From: DATBLE01 sp036555585
GTDB lineage: Bacteria; Actinomycetota; Thermoleophilia; Gaiellales; Gaiellaceae
NCBI GenBank assembly: GCA_036555585.1
Contig: DATBLE010000042.1
Coordinates: 118,045 to 182,044 of the forward strand
Length of the DNA: 64,000 nucleotides
Direction of reading: 5' to 3'
The notes below the pieces were generated by a model. It searched no databases. It was not told the DNA's origin and worked only from the letters and a program-made list of their open reading frames with translations. Shown here one piece after another: positions 36,322 through 45,234 of this stretch; position 1 is the first letter of the stretch, and each line of letters opens with the position of its first letter. A program made the position numbers and the translations under genes.

Positions 36322-36552
36322 ATGAGCGAAGGCATTCAGGAGCTGCACGCCGCCGCCGGCGACGTGATCGTGATCGAGGGACACCACGTCGGCGACAGCC
36401 GGAGGACGGGCGAGATCCTCGAGGTCCTCGGCGAGCCGGGCCACGAGCACTACCGGGTGCGCTGGGACGACGACCGGGAGACGGTCTTCTACCCGAGCAG
36501 CGACGCCACGGTCCGGCGGCACGGGACCGCGAGGGAGCGCTCGCGCGGCTGA
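36322..36552 (+). CDS. DUF1918-domain protein
   Basis: The 76-residue protein matches DUF1918: AAGDVIVIEGHHVGDSRRTGEILEVLG followed by HYRVRWDDDRETVFYPSSDATV. It is a small SH3-like beta barrel of unknown function, common in actinobacteria and often near stress genes. A GGAGG ribosome binding site lies six bases before ATG 36322. It is single on the plus strand, diverging from the UspA operon, with a copy of the bipartite motif upstream. Confidence 0.85.
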   Translation: MSEGIQELHAAAGDVIVIEGHHVGDSRRTGEILEVLGEPGHEHYRVRWDDDRETVFYPSSDATVRRHGTARERSRG

Positions 36553-36633
36553 CGGCCGCCGAGGATCAGCGGATTCCCTGTTTTCCGGCGCCGAGAGGCG
36601 GACGATGCTTCGGGGGTCCGACTGGAGGTACCG

Positions 36634-37590
36634 ATGGCCTCCCTGGCGCCGGCGCAGGACCGGCGCGCTCAGACGCTGCACCTCGATCGGCCCCGGCGCG
36701 GGCAGGAGGTCGTCGCCGCCGAGCACCTGAGCAAGCGCTTCGGCGGCGTCGTCGCGGTCGACGACCTGACCTTCCGGCTCGAGGCGGGGACCGTGACCGG
36801 CTTCCTGGGCCCGAACGGCGCCGGGAAGACGACGACGCTGCGGATGCTGCTCGGGCTCGTCCGGCCGACGGCCGGGCAGGCGCTGCTCTTCGGGAGCCGT
36901 TACTGCGAGGCGACCGCCCCACGCGTCGGCGCCGTGCTCGAGGCCGCCGACTTCCATCCGGGCCGCACCGGGCGCGAGCACCTGATGACGCTCGCGCTTG
37001 CCGCCGGGGTGCCGGCGAGGCGCGTCGACGAGGTGCTCGAGGTGGTCGAGCTCGGGAGCGCGGGCCGGCGGCGCGTGGGCGGCTACTCGCTGGGGATGCG
37101 CCAGCGGCTCGGGCTCGCGGCGGCGCTGCTCCGGGGCCCGGAGCTGCTGATCCTCGACGAGCCGGCGAACGGGCTCGACCCCGAGGGCGTCCACTGGCTG
37201 CGGACGTTCCTGCGCGATTTCGCTCGCGCCGGGAAGACCGTGCTCGTCTCCAGCCACGTCCTCGCGGAGGTGGCCCAGACCGTCGACCGCGTGGTGATCA
37301 TCGACCGGGGCCGGCTGGTCACGATCGCCGGTCTCGACGAGCTGACGGCCCGGATGAGGGGCGCCGTCAGGGTGCGCGCCCCGTCCGTCCGGGCGCTCGT
37401 GCCCGCGCTCGCGGCCGCCGGGCTCGAGGCGACGGTGCTCGACGGCGACGAGCTCGTCGTCCCCGGGGCGTCGCCCGACCGCGTCGGCGAGATCGCGCTG
37501 GCGGCCGGCGTCGCGCTGCGCGAGCTCGTGGAGGAGTCGTCCACGCTCGAGAAGGTCTTCCTCGAGCTCACCTCCGGAGGCCGGCCGTGA
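36634..37590 (+). CDS. ABC transporter ATP-binding protein
   Basis: This 318-residue ATPase belongs to a third ABC-2 exporter. Walker A is GPNGAGKTT, the signature region reads YSLGMRQRL, Walker B is LLILDEP and the switch His sits in SSHVLAEVAQTVD. An N-terminal extension of about 25 residues precedes the domain, and about 80 C-terminal residues follow, as in bacitracin/lantibiotic-type exporters. GGAGG precedes ATG 36634. The stop overlaps the GTG of the permease. Confidence 0.9.
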   Translation: MASLAPAQDRRAQTLHLDRPRRGQEVVAAEHLSKRFGGVVAVDDLTFRLEAGTVTGFLGPNGAGKTTTLRMLLGLVRPTAGQALLFGSRYCEATAPRVGAVLEAADFHPGRTGREHLMTLALAAGVPARRVDEVLEVVELGSAGRRRVGGYSLGMRQRLGLAAALLRGPELLILDEPANGLDPEGVHWLRTFLRDFARAGKTVLVSSHVLAEVAQTVDRVVIIDRGRLVTIAGLDELTARMRGAVRVRAPSVRALVPALAAAGLEATVLDGDELVVPGASPDRVGEIALAAGVALRELVEESSTLEKVFLELTSGGRP

Positions 37591-38330
37591 CCGCCCAGCT
37601 CCGTTCCGAGCTCCGCAAGATGCGCACCACCAGGACGAACGTAGGCCTGCTCCTCGGCCTGGTCGCGCTGGTGCTGTTCGGGGTGATCGCAGGCAGCCTC
37701 GGCGGGGAAGCCGATCTCTCGCTGCCCGAGAACCAGCGCGAGGTGATCGGCAACGGCGCGTTCGCCGCGGTGTTCGCGGCGCTGATCGGGCTGATGGCGA
37801 TGACGAGCGAGTTCCGCCACGGCACGATCCGTGCGACCTTCGTCTTCACGCCCGACCGCGTCCGCGTGATCGCCGCGAAGGTGCTCGCCAGCGTGCTCGT
37901 CGGGATCGGCTTCGGCGCGGTCGGCGCCTCGATCGGGCTCGGCACCGGCACGCTGATGATCCGGCTGCGCGGCTACGACGTGCTCTTCGACGCCGCCGAC
38001 GTCCGGCGGCTCGTGCTCGGCACCATCGTCATGTCCGCGTTGTGGGCCGCCTGCGGCGTCGGGCTCGGCGCGGTGGTGCGCAATCAGGTCGTCGCGATCG
38101 TCGCCCTCTTCGCCTGGGTCTTCGTCGTCGAGATCCTGCTCTTCCAGTACCTGCCCGGCGTCGCCCGGTACGCACCGGGCGCGGCCGGGACCGCGCTGAC
38201 CGGGGACACCGTCGGCTCCTCCTCGGTGCACCTCCTCAGCGCGCCGGTCGGCGGCGTGGTGCTCGCCGCCTACGCGGCGGCGTTCGTGCTCGCCGGCACG
38301 GTCTTGATCCGCCGTCGCGACGTGACCTGA
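37587..38330 (+). CDS. ABC-2 type permease
   Basis: The 247-residue partner of the preceding ATPase has six hydrophobic segments, starting with VGLLLGLVALVLFGVIAG, and the ABC-2 motif TSEFRHGTIRATFVFTPDR after the second, resembling the ABC2_membrane families for lantibiotic or antibiotic export. GTG 37587 overlaps the ATPase stop. The substrate is unknown. Confidence 0.87.
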   Translation: MTAQLRSELRKMRTTRTNVGLLLGLVALVLFGVIAGSLGGEADLSLPENQREVIGNGAFAAVFAALIGLMAMTSEFRHGTIRATFVFTPDRVRVIAAKVLASVLVGIGFGAVGASIGLGTGTLMIRLRGYDVLFDAADVRRLVLGTIVMSALWAACGVGLGAVVRNQVVAIVALFAWVFVVEILLFQYLPGVARYAPGAAGTALTGDTVGSSSVHLLSAPVGGVVLAAYAAAFVLAGTVLIRRRDVT

Positions 38331-38356
38331 CCGCACGCGAAAGGAGGTGACGAGAC

Positions 38357-39103
38357 GTGGTCGTCAAGACACCGATGGGGGACGGCCACCTGGAGCACGT
38401 CCGCAGGTTCAAGCGTCATCTGGCGATCTACCTGCTCGCCCTGGTCGTCCTCACGCCGATCTGGGTGGTCACCCAGTACGAGACGGCGGACGGCTGGCTC
38501 CGGCACCTGAGCACGAGGTCGCGCTACCCGGGCGACTGGGACCCGTGGATCATCTGGGTGGCGGCCGTCGGCGCCGTCCTGGTCACGATCTCGGGCGTGC
38601 GGGCCTACCGCGACCGCCCCGGGGCGACCGGACGGGACGGGGCGGCAGCCCGGGGAGCCGAAGGCCCGCTAGGAACGCGGCTCACGCGGCGACGGTGGGA
38701 TTCGCGGCGGGCTCGCCGTCGTGCGGCGTTCCCCGGCGCCTCGGCGCCCGGCCGGGCGGCTGGGTCGGCGACGGCGAGGCGGGCCGGGGCGAGATCGGCG
38801 CCGCGACCGGCGTGTCCGAGACGGCCAGCCTCGTCCCGTAGTGGTAGAGCTCGAGCGGCGGCCCCTCCTCCACCGTGTAGGTCGCCTGCGTCTTCGACAC
38901 CTCGACCTTCAGCCTTCTCCCCCGGACCCGCAGCCGGAACGCGAGCCGGTCGAGCCGGGCCGGCAGGGCGGGCGAGAAGCCGAGGCGGCCGCCGTGGTCG
39001 CGGAGCCCGCCGAAGCCCGCCACCGCGGCGATGCAGGCGCCGGCGAGCGAGGCGATGTGCAGGCCGTCGCTGGTGTTCTGCTCGAGGTCGTGCAGGTCCA
39101 TGA
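38357..39103 (+). CDS. 2TM-domain membrane protein
   Basis: The first about 85 residues match the 2TM family: a charged start (VRRFKRHLAIYLLALVVL) with TM1, a WLRHLSTRSRYPGDWDPW loop and TM2 (IIWVAAVGAVLVTISGV). The start GTG 38357 is fixed by a perfect AAAGGAGGTGA six bases upstream. No stop occurs after TM2, so the frame runs on to 39103, 422 bases into the antisense of the GH65 gene; the Arg/Ala-rich second half has no domain character. Either the tail is translated or the real end is blurred by the convergent overlap. Function unknown. Confidence 0.55.
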   Translation: MVVKTPMGDGHLEHVRRFKRHLAIYLLALVVLTPIWVVTQYETADGWLRHLSTRSRYPGDWDPWIIWVAAVGAVLVTISGVRAYRDRPGATGRDGAAARGAEGPLGTRLTRRRWDSRRARRRAAFPGASAPGRAAGSATARRAGARSAPRPACPRRPASSRSGRARAAAPPPPCRSPASSTPRPSAFSPGPAAGTRAGRAGPAGRARSRGGRRGRGARRSPPPRRCRRRRARRCAGRRWCSARGRAGP

Positions 39104-41069
39104 GGGCGGCCTCGCCGAAGTAGTCGTAGGCCAGCTCCAGGTGGCCCACCTCGGCGGCGACGACCGCCTGCGTGCACGCCGACAGCGACGAGTCCCTCAC
39201 CGTCAGCTGCTCGTAGTAGGCGAAGTCGCGCGCCTTCTGCTCGTCGCTGAAGGCGTCGCCGAAGACGTGCAGGGCGAGGACCAGGTCTGCCTGCTTGATC
39301 ACCTGCTTGCGGTAGATGTCGAAGTACGGGAAGTGCAGGAGGAGCGGGTACTCCTCCGCCCCGGTGTGCTCGAAGTCCCAGACCTCGTGGCTGGTGAAGC
39401 CCTCCGACTGCGGGTGGACGCCGAGCGCGTCGTCCCACGGGACGACCATGTCCTCGGCGGCGTCGCGCCAGGCCGCCGCCTCCTCGAAGTCGGCTCCGAA
39501 CGCCGCGGCGTGGCGCGGATGCCTGGCGACCGCGTCGGCCGCGGCGCGGAGGTTCCGCTGCGCGAGCAGGTTCGTGTACACGTTGTTGTCCGCGAGCGCG
39601 CTGTACTCGTCCGGTCCCGTGACTCCGTCGATGCGGAACCTCCCCTCCGGGTCGTGGTGCCCGAGCGAGCGCCACAGGCGGGCGATCTCGACCAGCAGCT
39701 CGAGCCCGACGTCGCGCTCGAAGTCGTCGTCGCCGGTCGCCTGCCGGTAGCGGATGGCGGCGTCGGCGACGTCGCCGCCGATGTGGAACGCGGCCGTCCC
39801 GGCCGGCCAGTAGCCGGAGCACTCCTGGCCCCGGATCGTGCGCCACGGGAAGACTGCCCCGGCCAGCCCGAGCTGCGCGGCGCGCTCGCGCGCCAGGTCG
39901 AGCGTGGAGTGCCGCCAGCGCAGCGCGTCGCGGGCGACGTGCGGCGCGCTGTACGTGAGCACCGGCAGGACGAAGCGCTCGGCGTCCCAGAACGTGTGCC
40001 CGTCGTAGCCCGGGCCGGTGAGGCCCTTCGCCGGGATCGCCCGGCCCTCGGCGCGCGCGGCGGCCTGGAGCGTATGGAAGAGCGCGAAGCGGACCGCCTG
40101 CTGGAGCTCGGTGTCGCCTTCCAGCTCGACGTCGGCGCCCTCCCAGAAGTCGTCGAGGTAGGAGCGCTGCGCGGCGACCAGGCCGTCCCAGCCCGTGTAC
40201 CGCGCCTCGGCGAGCGCGGCGACCACCTCGTCTCGGACAGCCGCGTGCGAGCGCCTGCTCGACCAGGCGTAGGCGAGGAGCTTCACAACGCACAGCCGGC
40301 CCCCCGGCTCGAGGTCGACCGCGGCGGTCACGCGGCCGAGGTCGGGCCGGCTCTCGGCGGCGGTGGCGGTGTCCGCAGGCCCGTCGATCACGTGGTCCAT
40401 CCCGGCCGCCATCCCGAGCTTGCTGCTCCGGGTCGAGTGGACGAGGACGACGCGGGCGGCATGGTCGAAGTGCTCGACCGCGATCAGGGGCGCCTCGAGC
40501 GCGGCCGCGGCCCGCGGATCGGAGGACTGCGGCGGCGCGGGCTCGTTGGCGATCAGTTCCGACTGGACGACCACGCGCACCCGCCGGTCGACCGGCTCGA
40601 CCTCGTAGCGGATCGCGGCGATCGACCGCTGGACGAACGACACGAGCCGGGTCGACCGGACGCGGACGGCGGTGCCGGCCGGAGAGCGCCACTCGACCAG
40701 GCGGCGCAGCACCCCGGCGCGCAGGTCGAGCTCGCGCTCGTGCGCGAGCAGCTCGCCGTAGCGCACGTCCAGCGGCTCGTCGTCCACCAGCAGCCGGATG
40801 ATCTTCCCATTCGTCGCGTTGACGATCGTCTGCCCCGACTCCGGGTAGCCGTAGCCGGCCTCCGCGTACGGAAGCGGCCGCAGCTCGTAGAAGGAGTTGA
40901 GGTAGGTGCCCGGGAGCGCGTAGGGCTCGCCCTCGTCGAGGTTCGCACGCAGCCCGAGGTGGCCGTTCGAGAGCGCGAAGACGGACTCGGCCTGCGCGAG
41001 CTGCTCGAGGTCGAGCGAGCGCTCGCGTACCGACCACGGCGCGACGGCGAGGTCCAGGTGGGCGGTCAC
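38682..41069 (-). CDS. Glycoside hydrolase family 65 (disaccharide phosphorylase-like)
   Basis: The 795-residue enzyme has the GH65 N-terminal beta-sandwich (ESVFALSNGHLGLRANLDEG), the central (alpha/alpha)6 barrel and a C-terminal beta domain. The general acid is Glu488 in GVTGPDEYSAL, and KGLTGPGYDGHTFWDAE and QVIKQADLV (phosphate site of phosphorylases) are present. GH65 members phosphorolyse maltose, trehalose, kojibiose or nigerose to beta-glucose 1-phosphate; the substrate is not readable here. GTG 41069 overlaps the stop of a beta-phosphoglucomutase-like HAD gene, the expected partner. In mycobacteria a HAD-GH65 protein (OtsB1) belongs to the DosR regulon. Confidence 0.92.
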   Translation of the reverse strand: MTAHLDLAVAPWSVRERSLDLEQLAQAESVFALSNGHLGLRANLDEGEPYALPGTYLNSFYELRPLPYAEAGYGYPESGQTIVNATNGKIIRLLVDDEPLDVRYGELLAHERELDLRAGVLRRLVEWRSPAGTAVRVRSTRLVSFVQRSIAAIRYEVEPVDRRVRVVVQSELIANEPAPPQSSDPRAAAALEAPLIAVEHFDHAARVVLVHSTRSSKLGMAAGMDHVIDGPADTATAAESRPDLGRVTAAVDLEPGGRLCVVKLLAYAWSSRRSHAAVRDEVVAALAEARYTGWDGLVAAQRSYLDDFWEGADVELEGDTELQQAVRFALFHTLQAAARAEGRAIPAKGLTGPGYDGHTFWDAERFVLPVLTYSAPHVARDALRWRHSTLDLARERAAQLGLAGAVFPWRTIRGQECSGYWPAGTAAFHIGGDVADAAIRYRQATGDDDFERDVGLELLVEIARLWRSLGHHDPEGRFRIDGVTGPDEYSALADNNVYTNLLAQRNLRAAADAVARHPRHAAAFGADFEEAAAWRDAAEDMVVPWDDALGVHPQSEGFTSHEVWDFEHTGAEEYPLLLHFPYFDIYRKQVIKQADLVLALHVFGDAFSDEQKARDFAYYEQLTVRDSSLSACTQAVVAAEVGHLELAYDYFGEAALMDLHDLEQNTSDGLHIASLAGACIAAVAGFGGLRDHGGRLGFSPALPARLDRLAFRLRVRGRRLKVEVSKTQATYTVEEGPPLELYHYGTRLAVSDTPVAAPISPRPASPSPTQPPGRAPRRRGTPHDGEPAANPTVAA

Positions 41070-41848
41070 GCCGCTTCCAGCAACTCGGCCAGGTCGGAGA
41101 CGACCACGTCGGCGCCGTGCGCCCGCAACGCGGCCTCCTGGCCCGCGCGGTCGACACCGACCACGAAGCCGAACCCGCCCGCCCGGCCGGCCTCGACGCC
41201 GGCGAGGGCGTCCTCGAACACCGCGGCGTGCCCGGGCGGCACGCCGAGCAGGCCGGCCGCCGCGAGGAACGTGTCGGGGGCCGGCTTTCCCCGCAGGCCC
41301 TCCCGCTCGGCGACGAGGCCGTCGACCCGGGCTTCGAAGAGGTCGGCGAGCCCCGCCGCCTCCAGCACCTCGCGGCAGTTCGCGCTCGCCGAGACGACGG
41401 CGCGGCGGAGACCGGCGTCGCGGGCGGCGCGGACGAAGCGGGCGGAGCCCTCGTACGGACGGATGCCGTCCCGGCGCATCAGCTCGAGCACGAGCGCATT
41501 CTTCCGGTTGCCGAGACCGGCGACCGTCTCGGCGTCGGGCGGGTCGTCGCGCGTGCCCTCGCGCAGCCGGATGCCTCTCGACGCGAGGAACGAGCGCACG
41601 CCGTCGAGGCGCGCGCGGCCGTCGACGTACCGCGCGTAGTCCTCGAGCTCGAACGGGACGAAGGATGCTCCCTCCCGGGACGCACGGTCGCGGAGGAAGG
41701 CGTCGAAGGTCTCCTGCCAGGCACGCCGGTGGACGGAGGCGGTATCGGTGAGGACCCCGTCCAGGTCGAAGAGGCACGCTCGCACGGACGGGGGCAGGAG
41801 CAGGCCGGGCACGCCCGAGGTGGTTCCCGAAGCCGCCGCCGGGATCAC
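41066..41848 (-). CDS. HAD-family beta-phosphoglucomutase-like phosphatase
   Basis: This 260-residue HAD enzyme has all four motifs: nucleophile LFDLDGVLTD (Asp28, Asp30), Ser in VVSASANC, Lys in LRGKPAPD and acidic pair in VFEDALAG, with the C1 cap of beta-phosphoglucomutase. It likely converts the beta-glucose 1-phosphate made by the GH65 enzyme to glucose 6-phosphate. GTG 41848 overlaps the stop of the upstream degenerate paralog, and its own stop overlaps the GH65 start, so the three genes form one operon. Confidence 0.92.
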   Translation of the reverse strand: MIPAAASGTTSGVPGLLLPPSVRACLFDLDGVLTDTASVHRRAWQETFDAFLRDRASREGASFVPFELEDYARYVDGRARLDGVRSFLASRGIRLREGTRDDPPDAETVAGLGNRKNALVLELMRRDGIRPYEGSARFVRAARDAGLRRAVVSASANCREVLEAAGLADLFEARVDGLVAEREGLRGKPAPDTFLAAAGLLGVPPGHAAVFEDALAGVEAGRAGGFGFVVGVDRAGQEAALRAHGADVVVSDLAELLEAA

Positions 41849-42852
41849 GCCGCGTCCGCCAGGTGGAGCAGCTCCTCGAGCCCGGTGACGACCAGGTCGG
41901 CGCCCGCCGCGCGCAGCTCCCGCATCCGGTCGCCGCGACCGACCCCGACCACGACGGCCGCGCCCGCTGCCCGCGCCGCCTCGATCCCCGCCGGCGTCGT
42001 CTCGAAGACGGCGGCCTGCCGCGGGCTCGCGTCGAGCTGGCTGCAGGCGGCCAGCACGATGTCGGGGGCCGGCCGGGGCGACAGGCCGCCGGCGACGATG
42101 GTCGCGCCGTCGACCTTGCCGTCGACCAGATGGGACAAACCCGCTTGCCGGAGGATCGTGTCGGTGTGGGCGCTCGCGGAGACGACGGCGCACGGGAGAT
42201 GAGCGTCGTGGGCGAGCTCGAGATACTCCCGGGCGCCGTCGTACGCGCTCAGCTCGCGCTGCGACAGCAGCCGGCCGAGCAGGGCGCTCTTCTGGTTGGC
42301 GAGGCCGCGCACGGTGTCGGCTCCGGGCTCGTCGTCGTCGGCGCCCTCCGGCAGGCTGATCCCCCGGCTCGCCAGGAAGTCGCGAACGCCGTCCAGCCGC
42401 GGCTTCCCGTGCACGTGCGCCGCGTAGTCGCGACGCGGGTCGAACGGAGCGAGCTCGACGCGTGACCGCTCGCCCCAGCTCGTCAGGAAGCGGTCGAAGG
42501 TCTTCGCCCAGGCCTCGGCGTGGAACGCGGCGCTGCCGATCAGCACGCCGTCGAGGTTGACCACGCAGGCTGCGACCTCGGACGGCAGCCCGAGCAGGCG
42601 GCGCGCTTCCCTGGGCAGGAGGGGCAGACGGAAGGACGGCGCGGCGACGACCGTGCCCGCGTAGCCGCGCAGCAGGCGCGCCGTCGACTCGCGCTCCGCC
42701 GCCAGCCGCTGGGCGAGCCGGCGCAGCTCGTCGGGCGGGAGCACGCGCTGCGCGGACCGGAGCGCCGCCTCGGCGGCGTCGAACGCGGCCCGCCAGCGCG
42801 TGCCCAGCGTCTCGTGTGCGACCCGATCGTGCTCCGGGGTGGGAGTGGACAC
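41845..42852 (-). CDS. Degenerate HAD-family protein (predicted pseudoenzyme)
   Basis: This 335-residue paralog of the next gene keeps the HAD fold but has lost catalytic residues: the nucleophile Asp is Asn99 in CVVNLDGVLIG, the motif III Lys is Arg in LSPRPAPD, and the motif IV Asp is Thr in VFETTPAG. The Ser motif (VVSASAHTD) remains. A helical N-terminal region of about 90 residues is extra. It begins with GTG 42852 and is the first gene of the HAD-HAD-GH65 operon, with a partial bipartite motif upstream. It is predicted catalytically inactive, perhaps regulatory or a binding subunit. Confidence 0.88.
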   Translation of the reverse strand: MSTPTPEHDRVAHETLGTRWRAAFDAAEAALRSAQRVLPPDELRRLAQRLAAERESTARLLRGYAGTVVAAPSFRLPLLPREARRLLGLPSEVAACVVNLDGVLIGSAAFHAEAWAKTFDRFLTSWGERSRVELAPFDPRRDYAAHVHGKPRLDGVRDFLASRGISLPEGADDDEPGADTVRGLANQKSALLGRLLSQRELSAYDGAREYLELAHDAHLPCAVVSASAHTDTILRQAGLSHLVDGKVDGATIVAGGLSPRPAPDIVLAACSQLDASPRQAAVFETTPAGIEAARAAGAAVVVGVGRGDRMRELRAAGADLVVTGLEELLHLADAA

Positions 42853-42884
42853 GCTTCGAGTGTCGACGCGGCCGCCTCGGCCCG

Positions 42885-42924
42885 CATCAGAGCCGAGTCG
42901 TGCACGACGTGCGTGGTTCTCCGC
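42885..42924 (-). promoter_or_regulatory. Weak bipartite motif, HAD-GH65 operon side
   Basis: On the minus strand: GCGGAGAAC, CACGCA, 18 bases, TCTGATG. It overlaps the copy facing the MMPL gene. Only the first part and GATG are conserved, so it is a low-confidence member. Confidence 0.25.
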
Positions 42925-42950
42925 AGGCAGTGCCGTAGTTGGTCCCGATT
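42912..42950 (+). promoter_or_regulatory. Bipartite regulatory motif before MMPL gene
   Basis: CGTGGTTCT, CCGCAG, 17 bases, CCCGATT, ending 67 bases before ATG 43018. The CCGCAG half is exact. Confidence 0.5.
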
Positions 42951-43017
42951 TCACACGCAGGAAGGGGGCTAGCTTCGACTTCATACTCACACCGCGCGCA
43001 CAAAGGGGGCGTGGGCC

Positions 43018-45234
43018 ATGGAGACCACGAACTTCGCCGGACGCGCCGGTCGTTGGAGCGCCGCGCACTGGAAGACGGCGGCCTTCGGGTGGATCGCCTT
43101 CGCCGTGCTCGCCGTCGCGATCGGGACCCGCGTCGGATCGAACGAGATGAAGCCGTGGGCGGTCGCGAACGGAGAGTCGCGCCGCGCGGAGCAGATCCTC
43201 GACCGGGCCGACTTCGACCTCCCGGCGCGCGAGAGCGTGCTGGTCCAGTCGCGGACCGCGACGGTCGGCGAGCCGCTGTTCGCCTCCGCCGTCGGCGGCG
43301 TGGTCCAGACCCTCTCCGACCAGCCGAACGTGACGAACGTCGTCTCGCCGATCAACCGGCCGAAGGCCGGGCTCGTCTCGGCCGACCGGCACTCGGCGCT
43401 CGTCCAGTTCGACGTCGAGGGCAAGGCCGACGACGCGAAGAACCTGATCGCGCCGATCCTGAAGGCGATCGACGGAGTCCAGGCCGCGAACCCGACGCTG
43501 ATCATCGAGGAGTTCGGCCAGGCGTCGGCCGACCACCAGGTCGACAAGCGCTTCGAGGGCGACATGGGCCGCGCCGAGTTCACCTCGGTGCCGCTGACGA
43601 TCGCGATCCTGCTCGTCGCCTTCGGCTCGCTCGTGGCCGCGGGCCTGCCCGTGCTGCTCGCGTTCTCGGCCGTGCTCGCGGCGACCGGGCTCAACGCCCT
43701 CGTCAGCCACGTGGTGCCGACGGAGGCGCAGACGGTCGGCGCGATCATCCTGATGATCGGCATGGCGGTGGGGATCGACTACTCGCTGTTCTACCTCCGC
43801 CGCGAGCGCGAGGAGCGGCAGGCCGGGAGAACACCGCATTCCGCGCTGCTCCGCGCCGCACGCACCTCCGGCCAGGCGGTGCTGATCTCGGGCGGGACCG
43901 TCCTGATCGCGATGGCCGGGATGTTCGTGTCGGGCAACTCGCTGTTCACGACCATCGGGCTCGGCACGATGATCGTCGTCCTCGCCGCGATGATCGGCTC
44001 CCTGACGGTGCTTCCCGCCCTCCTGCACCGGCTCGGCGACCGCGTCGAGTGGGGGCGGATCCGCATCCTCCAGCGGGGCGTGCGCGACGACGGCATGTGG
44101 GGCCGGGTCGTGGGCGCCGTCCTGCGGCGGCCGTGGACGGCGCTGCTCCTGGCGGGCGGCGGCCTGTTCGTGCTCGCCCTGCCGGCCCTCGGCATGCACA
44201 CGAAGCTGCCGAACTTCACGGACTTCCCGCAGGACCTGAAGATCGTGCGGACGTACGAGCGCATCCAGGCGGCGTTCCCCGGCTCGCAGACGCCGGCGAG
44301 CGTCGTCGTCCGGGCGCCGAAGGTGGACGCGCCCCGGATGCAGACCGCGTACGACCTCTTCCGCCGGCGCGCACTCGCCACCGGCGAGCTCTACGCGCCG
44401 TTCACGGTCACGATCAACCCCGACCGGACGGTCGCGGTGATCGACTTCGCGATCGCGGGCAACGGCGACAACAGTGCCTCGGTCGCCGCGCTCAAGACCC
44501 TGCGCGACACCGTGATCCCGCCGATCGCGGCCACCCTCCCCGACACGGAGGTGGCGGTCACGGGGGTGACCGCCGGCACCTACGACTTCAACCAGCAGAT
44601 GCGCTCCCGGCTGCCCTTCGTGTTCGCGTTCGTGCTCGGGCTCGCCTTCGTGCTCCTGCTGTTGACGTTCAGGTCGCTCGTGATCGCCGCCAAGGCGATC
44701 GCCCTGAACCTGCTCTCCGTCGGTGCCGCCTACGGCATCCTCGTCGCCGTCTTCCAGCACGGCTGGCTGGCCGACGTGTTCGGCTTCCAGACGAACGGTG
44801 CGATCGTGAGCTGGCTGCCGCTCTTCCTGTTCGTCGTCCTGTTCGGCCTGTCGATGGACTACCACGTCTTCATCCTCAGCCGGGTCAAGGAGCTGCACGA
44901 CGGGGGCCGGTCGACCGAGGATGCGGTCAGGCTCGCGATCGCGCGCACGGCGGGAACCGTGACGAGCGCAGCGCTCATCATGGTCGCCGTCTTCGCCCTG
45001 TTCGCGTCCCTGAGCCTGATCATGATGCAGCAGATGGGCTTCGGCCTCGCGATCGCGGTCCTCATCGACGCGACGATCGTCCGGGCCGTCCTCCTGCCCG
45101 CGGCGATGAAGGTGCTCGGCGAGTGGAACTGGTACCTGCCGACGTGGCTCGAGTGGCTGCCGTCGCTCGCGCCCGAGGGCGAGCGGAAGCCCGCGCCGCC
45201 CGCGCCGCGCCCGGCCGGGCCGGCACATGCCTGA
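43018..45234 (+). CDS. MMPL/RND-family transporter
   Basis: The 738-residue protein has the MMPL layout: TM1 near residues 20-38, a large extracellular loop, five TMs (about 190-340), a second loop and six C-terminal TMs. The proton-relay motifs are visible: GMAVGIDYSLFYLRREREE and GLSMDYHVFILSRVKELHD. Such exporters move lipids or hydrophobic metabolites. It is co-translated with the next alpha/beta hydrolase (8-base overlap) and preceded by a copy of the bipartite motif, which puts it in the putative hypoxia regulon. Confidence 0.93.
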   Translation: METTNFAGRAGRWSAAHWKTAAFGWIAFAVLAVAIGTRVGSNEMKPWAVANGESRRAEQILDRADFDLPARESVLVQSRTATVGEPLFASAVGGVVQTLSDQPNVTNVVSPINRPKAGLVSADRHSALVQFDVEGKADDAKNLIAPILKAIDGVQAANPTLIIEEFGQASADHQVDKRFEGDMGRAEFTSVPLTIAILLVAFGSLVAAGLPVLLAFSAVLAATGLNALVSHVVPTEAQTVGAIILMIGMAVGIDYSLFYLRREREERQAGRTPHSALLRAARTSGQAVLISGGTVLIAMAGMFVSGNSLFTTIGLGTMIVVLAAMIGSLTVLPALLHRLGDRVEWGRIRILQRGVRDDGMWGRVVGAVLRRPWTALLLAGGGLFVLALPALGMHTKLPNFTDFPQDLKIVRTYERIQAAFPGSQTPASVVVRAPKVDAPRMQTAYDLFRRRALATGELYAPFTVTINPDRTVAVIDFAIAGNGDNSASVAALKTLRDTVIPPIAATLPDTEVAVTGVTAGTYDFNQQMRSRLPFVFAFVLGLAFVLLLLTFRSLVIAAKAIALNLLSVGAAYGILVAVFQHGWLADVFGFQTNGAIVSWLPLFLFVVLFGLSMDYHVFILSRVKELHDGGRSTEDAVRLAIARTAGTVTSAALIMVAVFALFASLSLIMMQQMGFGLAIAVLIDATIVRAVLLPAAMKVLGEWNWYLPTWLEWLPSLAPEGERKPAPPAPRPAGPAHA

